From Syntrophaceae bacterium (GTDB taxonomy: Bacteria > Desulfobacterota > Syntrophia > Syntrophales > Smithellaceae), in assembly GCA_016928765.1 (NCBI GenBank), contig JAFGKC010000148.1, forward strand, positions 1 through 32,543: 32,543 bases of DNA, read 5' to 3'. Under the pieces are notes generated by a model. The model saw only the letters and a list, made by a program, of their open reading frames with translations, had not been told where the DNA came from and did no database searches. Each line of letters starts with the position of its first letter. Positions within the stretch are counted from its first letter, which is position 1. Below, in pieces: positions 27,175 to 32,543 of this stretch. The translations under genes and the position numbers were made by a program.

Positions 27175-28164
27175 ATGAAAACAGCAATTACAGAAATGTT
27201 CGGCATCAAATATCCCATAATCTGTGGCGCGATGATGTGGCTTTGCAAACCAAAGCTCTGCGCGGCGGTATCCAATGCGGGCGGCATGGGGAACATCACC
27301 TCCGGCAATTATCCCACCGAGGAAGAGTTTCGCGCGGCTATCAAAGAAACCAGAAAACTTACTGATAAACCGTTTATGGTCAACGTGACGATTCTTCCCT
27401 CCGTGCATATTACGCCGGAACATCACAAGATGTATCTGCGCGTGTGCGTGGAAGAGAAGGTAGCGGGAGTAGAAATTTCCGGTACTCCTTTAGATAAAGC
27501 GGTCGGCATGGAATTTATCGAAAAACTGAAAAAAGCAGGTGTTAAAATGTTTCATAAGGTCGGTTCAGTCCGCCACGCCGTTCACGCGGAACATACAGGC
27601 TATGACGGTATTTATGCCGCGGGCATTGAAGAAGGCGGACATCCGCTAAATGATGATGTAACCACCATGCTTTTAACGCCGCGCATTGCCGAGGCGGTGA
27701 AAATTCCGGTGGTAACTGTAGGCGGCGTCGCTGATGGGCGCACCTTGGCCGCGGCGCTTACTCTGGGCGCTGAAGGAGTGATGATGGCGACGCGTTTTGT
27801 GGCGACAAAAGAATGCGAAGTGCACGAAAATATCAAACAGGAAATAGTGCGCCGGCAGGAATTTGAAACCACGCTAATCTGCAAAACAATCGGCCTGCAG
27901 GGCAGAGCCATTAAAAATAAAGTTGTGGAAGAAGTACTGGCGCGCGAAGCCAAGGGCTGCGGACTGGAAGATTTGATTCCGCTTATTTCCGGTCAGAAGG
28001 TAAAAGAGGCATGGGAAACAGGTAATGTTGACGCGGCACCGATGATGATGGGGCAATCAGTGGGACTGGTTAATGATATCCCCACCTGCAAGGAATTAAT
28101 CGAGCGCATGGTTAAAGAAGCCGAAAAGGAACTTGAACGCGCGGCGCGCCTGTTTAAAGCGTAG
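27175..28164 (+). CDS. Nitronate monooxygenase / FabK-like FMN TIM-barrel oxidoreductase
   Basis: 329 aa; TEMFGIKYPIICGAMMWL, VSNAGGMGNITSG, AGIEEGGHPLNDD, IPVVTVGGVADGRTLAAALTLGAEGVMMATRFVATKE. Confidence 0.88.
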   Translation: MKTAITEMFGIKYPIICGAMMWLCKPKLCAAVSNAGGMGNITSGNYPTEEEFRAAIKETRKLTDKPFMVNVTILPSVHITPEHHKMYLRVCVEEKVAGVEISGTPLDKAVGMEFIEKLKKAGVKMFHKVGSVRHAVHAEHTGYDGIYAAGIEEGGHPLNDDVTTMLLTPRIAEAVKIPVVTVGGVADGRTLAAALTLGAEGVMMATRFVATKECEVHENIKQEIVRRQEFETTLICKTIGLQGRAIKNKVVEEVLAREAKGCGLEDLIPLISGQKVKEAWETGNVDAAPMMMGQSVGLVNDIPTCKELIERMVKEAEKELERAARLFKA

Positions 28165-28197
28165 TGTGCTAACAATTTTTTTACGGCCCGTTCTTTT

Positions 28198-28292
28198 GTC
28201 ATCGCGAGGAGCGTAAGCGACGTGGCGATCTTTTTAAATTTTTTATTACATGTGAGATTGCTTCGCGCCAATAAATTGGGGCTCGCAACGAC
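28198..28292. repeat. Short interspersed palindromic element (REP/MITE-like)
   Basis: Starts GTCATCGCGAGGAGCGTAAGCGACG..., ends ...GAGATTGCTTCGCG...GCTCGCAACGAC; termini are imperfect inverted repeats (GTCATCGCGAG vs GTCGTTGCGAG). Confidence 0.6.
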
Positions 28293-28320
28293 CAATGTGT
28301 ATTAGGTTTCAACGGTTGAA

Positions 28321-29466
28321 TTAGTAGCCGACCGTTATTACCATCGGACGGTACAAAAAAAGATTCCTGCGGATGAAGCTGGTTTCCGTGTCCTCTTCCA
28401 GCGAATTGCATACATAAGTTGCCACGATATTTCTGCGTCCTGAAAATTGCGGGTGTTCCTTGCCCGCGTAGCAAAAAGTGTTTTTATCATACAGCGGGCT
28501 TTTCGGGTCAACCTCGGGTATTTTATCGACTAACACTCGCGGCTCTGTCCATGGGCCTTCAAGGTTTGCGGCTTCCTGGCAGATAAGCTCTCTGCCTTTA
28601 TCTTTCGTGGAAACATAAACTGCAATCCACTTATCTTCGTTTGGCCGATAGCGCACGGAGAGCTCCGATAAAGCATCGGCAAACATGATTTTTACCCGCC
28701 CCGAGTCGAGTTTCTTCCCCCATTTTCCATCTTTATTGAAATATTCTATATTCCAACTTCTGTCGTTTATCTTGCTTGCCGGAACCCGTGCCAGAATGTT
28801 TCCGGGAAAAACCGTGCTGCCGGCTGTAAATCTACACAAAGGATAAAAATACACATAGTCTTGGTAAGCTATTGCCGTGGCGGCCAGAGAAGTAATTTCC
28901 TGCGGGATGGATTTTGTTATGTCCAGATAATCAACATTCCATGTGTGGGGATCAGTGGGCGTAAAATCTTTTATCACGGCAACTTTATGTCCGGCTACCT
29001 TGAAATTGAAAGGCGCATGCTCTTTCGGCAGTGCTTCCACAACCAGCAGGGGGATATAGAGCGCTCCGTTTACGATAAAAGGGTCCTGCGGCCAGAACCA
29101 TTCATTTTCACCAAACGAAGATACAAATTCCCCCTTTTTCTTTTTGATAAAATACTGAATGTTGAATTGGCCATTATTTGAACAGGTAGAAATAGCCAGA
29201 GTTGTTCCCAACACCACATCCATGCCGACGCGGTCTTTGTGGCCTTGTTCCTTTGAAACAAAAGTATCCCCAAAAAGCCATAGTGTTCGTTTGTTATCGA
29301 GTTTGATGGAGTAAGCTCCGTCACCGCCATACCAGCCGTCCTTATCTGGGAAGCTGGGTAAGCAATTTTCCGGTGCCTGAGCAGTAAATATTTTGTGCTG
29401 AATGCCTGAACAGGAGAAAAAAAATAAGCTTAATAATGTAAAAATGATCAAGAGTGGTTTTTTCAT
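28321..29466 (-). CDS. DUF4185-like lipoprotein
   Basis: 381 aa; lipobox LFFFSCSG; WYGGDGAYSIKLDNKRTLWLFGDTFVS, WFWPQDPFIVNGALYIPLLV; beta-propeller-like repeats. Confidence 0.72.
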   Translation of the reverse strand: MKKPLLIIFTLLSLFFFSCSGIQHKIFTAQAPENCLPSFPDKDGWYGGDGAYSIKLDNKRTLWLFGDTFVSKEQGHKDRVGMDVVLGTTLAISTCSNNGQFNIQYFIKKKKGEFVSSFGENEWFWPQDPFIVNGALYIPLLVVEALPKEHAPFNFKVAGHKVAVIKDFTPTDPHTWNVDYLDITKSIPQEITSLAATAIAYQDYVYFYPLCRFTAGSTVFPGNILARVPASKINDRSWNIEYFNKDGKWGKKLDSGRVKIMFADALSELSVRYRPNEDKWIAVYVSTKDKGRELICQEAANLEGPWTEPRVLVDKIPEVDPKSPLYDKNTFCYAGKEHPQFSGRRNIVATYVCNSLEEDTETSFIRRNLFLYRPMVITVGY

Positions 29467-29543
29467 AGTGCCTTAATTCTTATCATATAATGTCTTGGGA
29501 TAAAAATAATTAAAATACTGAAGGTATTTATTATTGTTTTTAG

Positions 29544-29573
29544 TTGACGTAAACTGGCGATATTTAGTACAAT
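29544..29573 (+). promoter_or_regulatory. Candidate promoter of the outer membrane protein gene
   Basis: TTGACG (29544-29549), 18-nt spacer, TACAAT (29568-29573), then RBS AAGGAGG before ATG 29633. Confidence 0.5.
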
Positions 29574-29632
29574 GCTAAAAATATAATATACTTTGCGTGT
29601 TAACGCACAAAAGAAAAAGGAGGAAAAAGTAC

Positions 29633-31162
29633 ATGAAGAGAAGTTGGTTATCTGTTTTTGCGGCACTGTTGTTTCTTACGGTTTTAGCCGCGCCGGTTTC
29701 GGCTTGGCAGGGAAGAATGGCAGGAGCGGGAGATGCATACGGTTTGATTGAGGACGAATCGGATTACCTGACGCATCCGGCGGTTATCGCCATGAGTAAA
29801 GGTTTCAACGCGTATGGTCATTATCGTTTGACTTATACCAAAACATCAGACTGGGATTATACGGTGTCCATGCCCGCACCGACGATTGGCGGCCCATACT
29901 TATATCCGTTTAAGGCTGGTGGCCATGAATGGAAAAACGAAGGCCTATTAGGCGCGGCTTTTAAGCTGGGCGCGGGCATGATGGGCGTGTTTTTTGAATA
30001 TACTGGTATCAGAGGAGACTATGACGGGAGTGCATTATATGATGGGGTCTTTGCTTCTGGTTTTAACACTTATGATATGCAGAATAAATTGGATGACTAT
30101 GCTTTGCGGCTGCTTTACGGCCTGCCTATCGGCGCTGTTAATCTAGGCGCTGAACTGCAGATTGCTTACCGCGATGAAGAAAAGGAAACCTTGCTGGTTG
30201 AGGATGACGGTGATTTTTATCTTAACTTTCCATTTGGTGCTGAAGGATTAATTGAATCTACACTTTTCCCATACATGATTCCCTATAAATCCAAATATTG
30301 GGAAGCGCAGGGTAAAGTATCCGTGGCCGGCACGATGGGCGCCGCAAAATATGCCCTTACTTTTAAGGGAGGCTTCCCTTTCGCTTCTGATAATAAATAT
30401 ACTGCAGGTTACTATGACGGCAGCACTTTAGATTGCCAAGATGCCGAGGGAAAAGTTAAGGGATACAATGTCGGCGGAGATTTTTGGTTAAGAGTGCCGG
30501 TGAACGCCAAGGTGGCTTTGCCTTTTGTGGTCAGTGCGGGGTATAAAAAAGTTACGAGAGACGGTGATTTTGCGAGTCCCTCTGGACTGATATCGTATAT
30601 ATCGTATGAGAATGAAGCAGAATACATGAATGTAGGGGTAGGAGGCGGAGTTGATTTCACGCCGGCCAAAGGCACAAAAGTAGCGGCAGGTATTTACTAC
30701 GATTATATACGGACGAGCCAGAAAGCCACTTTTGATTATATCGATAGCGGCAGTAATACCTTTTATGACGATTACCCAGATATGCCCACACAGACCGAGC
30801 ATCGTTTGACGCTCAAAGCGCTGGCCGAAAAGGAATTAACCTCTACGCTTGCCGTGCGCGGCGGATTTAACGTGTTTTACGGTTATGTGGAAGCTGATTA
30901 CGCAACCCGCCATATTTACAACGGAGTTTTTGATCCAGATTATAAATTTGATATATCTGCTGACGGATATAACATGGGCGTGAATGCTTCTGTGGGAGCC
31001 ACTTTCAAACTAAATAAAGTAGCCCTCGAGCCTTTCCTCAACGCCGGATATGTGAAATATTCCGTTGACGGCGACGGCCTCCACGGATATGCTGGTCCCA
31101 TTAGCGGTGAAAATGACAAGACCAACTGGAACGTCGGCGGCGGTTTGTCAGTGCGGTTCTAA
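29633..31162 (+). CDS. Outer membrane beta-barrel protein
   Basis: Start at 29633 after RBS; signal peptide MKRSWLSVFAALLFLTVLAAPVSAWQG; alternating hydrophobic strands; C-terminal aromatic NVGGGLSVRF. Confidence 0.8.
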   Translation: MKRSWLSVFAALLFLTVLAAPVSAWQGRMAGAGDAYGLIEDESDYLTHPAVIAMSKGFNAYGHYRLTYTKTSDWDYTVSMPAPTIGGPYLYPFKAGGHEWKNEGLLGAAFKLGAGMMGVFFEYTGIRGDYDGSALYDGVFASGFNTYDMQNKLDDYALRLLYGLPIGAVNLGAELQIAYRDEEKETLLVEDDGDFYLNFPFGAEGLIESTLFPYMIPYKSKYWEAQGKVSVAGTMGAAKYALTFKGGFPFASDNKYTAGYYDGSTLDCQDAEGKVKGYNVGGDFWLRVPVNAKVALPFVVSAGYKKVTRDGDFASPSGLISYISYENEAEYMNVGVGGGVDFTPAKGTKVAAGIYYDYIRTSQKATFDYIDSGSNTFYDDYPDMPTQTEHRLTLKALAEKELTSTLAVRGGFNVFYGYVEADYATRHIYNGVFDPDYKFDISADGYNMGVNASVGATFKLNKVALEPFLNAGYVKYSVDGDGLHGYAGPISGENDKTNWNVGGGLSVRF

Positions 31163-31182
31163 AATTATTTATATGGAAAATT

Positions 31183-31211
31183 AAAAGGGCGGGTTTTTTA
31201 CCCGCCCTTTT
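31183..31211. terminator. Bidirectional terminator
   Basis: AAAAGGGCGGG-TTTTTTA-CCCGCCCTTTT between convergent genes. Confidence 0.88.
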
Positions 31212-31217
31212 TTATTG

Positions 31218-32018
31218 TTATTGCCCTTTGAACTTTGGCGGTCTTTTTTCGATAAAGGCAGTGACGGCTTCTTTTATGTCCTCGGAACCCATCAGCACCA
31301 TATTTTTTTGAATCGCCATCGCCATGCCGTCTTTAACGTTTACATAGCGGCTATAGTTCAAAACTTCTTTGCTGGCGCGCACGCCCAAAGGAGCGTTTTG
31401 CGCGATTTCAGCGGCTATTTTTTTCGCGCCTTCCATAAGCGCGTTTTTATCTTGATAAACGTTGTTGACCAGTCCCATTTTTTCCGCATCGCTCGCCGGA
31501 TATTCCGCGGCAGTGTAGGCCATCTGCCGGGTGAATCCTTCTCCGATGATATGCGGCAGTCTTTGCAAGACGCCCATATCCGCGACCAAACCGATTGCCG
31601 CTTCCTTGAGGCAGAAACTCGCGTCTTGGGTACAAAGACGGATATCGCAGGCGGAAATTATATCCAGCCCGCCCCCGATGCAGCGGCTATGCACCGCGGC
31701 GATAACCGGTTTGGGGCATTCTTCGATCGCGTTACAGCAGTCAAACAAAGGCTGAGATCTTTCGACGGATTCAATGGCGCCTTTGGCTGTTCCTGTAAAA
31801 TGGCCGCCTGCTTCTTTGAGGTCCAGGCCGGCGCAAAAAATTCTGGCCTTGCTGGTGAGAATTATCGCTCTGACCTCATCCATTGTGCCCAATTTTTGAA
31901 AAACATCAGCAATTTCCGAAGCAAATTCGAGGCTGAGTGCGTTTAGAGCGTCCACTCGAGCCAATCTTACCTCGGCCACATAATCTTTGATTTCCATTTC
32001 GATAAACTTATATTTCAT
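31218..32018 (-). CDS. Crotonase-family protein resembling delta3,5-delta2,4-dienoyl-CoA isomerase
   Basis: 266 aa; FCAGLDLKEAGG, HSRCIGGGLDIISACDIRLCTQDASFCLKEAAIGLVADMGVLQRLPHIIGEG. Confidence 0.85.
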   Translation of the reverse strand: MKYKFIEMEIKDYVAEVRLARVDALNALSLEFASEIADVFQKLGTMDEVRAIILTSKARIFCAGLDLKEAGGHFTGTAKGAIESVERSQPLFDCCNAIEECPKPVIAAVHSRCIGGGLDIISACDIRLCTQDASFCLKEAAIGLVADMGVLQRLPHIIGEGFTRQMAYTAAEYPASDAEKMGLVNNVYQDKNALMEGAKKIAAEIAQNAPLGVRASKEVLNYSRYVNVKDGMAMAIQKNMVLMGSEDIKEAVTAFIEKRPPKFKGQ

Positions 32019-32487
32019 ACATCCTCCTTGATGGATTTTAAATAATCTAAAAATACTTAAAATTAATATTCTAAATTTATTGTTTTGTCCAATTAATATC
32101 TTTTGAATACCGGCGCATAGCTTAAAATAATACTATTAATATCAGTATGTTATCTGAATATTCAAAGCTTTCTATAAAGCGACGTCAAAAAAATAACCGC
32201 CGGTCAAAAAAGTTTGAATTCGTGTAGCATTTTTGATAGGGTGGCTTTCGTCTAGGAAGAATGATTTAAAGTAAAAGATTGAAGCCGAGAGTTTTTACCT
32301 GCCACCAATTTTTTATACACATTTCGCAGGAAATCGTTTTTCCTTTGATTTTCGCGGTGAACTGCTCTTAAATATTATTGTCTTTATGGTTTTTTCGGCG
32401 TGTTTTTTGATGCCGGAGGAGCTGATTTGTCAGGCGGTATTTAAGGGGGGCATGATTATAAATTAAAATAAAGAAAGGATGGAAAAA

Positions 32488-32543
32488 ATGAAAGTTGAAG
32501 ATGTAAAAAATGTATGTGTTGTTGGTGCCGGAAACATGGGTCA
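32488..32543 (+). CDS. N-terminus of a 3-hydroxyacyl-CoA dehydrogenase (truncated by window end)
   Basis: MKVEDVKNVCVVGAGNMG: Rossmann GAGNMG typical of the HAD N-terminus; RBS AAAGGATGG upstream. Confidence 0.7.
   Translation, partial: MKVEDVKNVCVVGAGNMG

Noticed and set aside
26752-27426. 224-aa minus-strand ORF
   Set aside because: Spans antisense of two well-supported genes (crotonase and nitronate monooxygenase).
31215-31946. 243-aa + strand ORF
   Set aside because: Antisense of the crotonase gene at 31218-32018, which has strong family motifs.

Overview
The window looks like bacterial chromosome, probably a syntroph-like or anaerobic deltaproteobacterium; that taxonomic guess is inference from gene content. 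It carries housekeeping genes (serC-like 3' end, purA, serA-like, tRNA-Lys, polA), many acyl-CoA/beta-oxidation genes (acyl-CoA dehydrogenase, acyl-CoA synthetase, CaiB-type CoA transferase, two crotonase-family proteins, a hotdog thioesterase, and the start of a 3-hydroxyacyl-CoA dehydrogenase), a Kef-type antiporter with an ancillary oxidoreductase, and alternative heme pathway genes (ahbD, ahbA/B-like). The most unusual structure is a 1.79-kb three-gene block (HD hydrolase, IscU/NifU-like scaffold, PPOX-fold protein). It is bounded by 83-bp direct repeats (about 94% identical) of the 3' end of polA. The outer copy is an orphan polA tail that still ends in a TAATG stop/start overlap with the downstream lipid A acyltransferase gene, so the block looks like an insertion into a former polA-acyltransferase operon. 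Other signals worth a second look: a 384-bp GIY-YIG nuclease unit bounded by inverted REP-like palindromes between ahbD and ahbB-like genes; a MITE/REP-like element near 28.2 kb; a promoter-hairpin-promoter leader before serA; an overlapping ankyrin-lipoprotein/lipase-like lipoprotein pair; a predicted ferritin-like domain joined to Gly/Tyr/Met-rich segments and a SHOCT tail; and an HNH nuclease gene with an upstream perfect palindrome.
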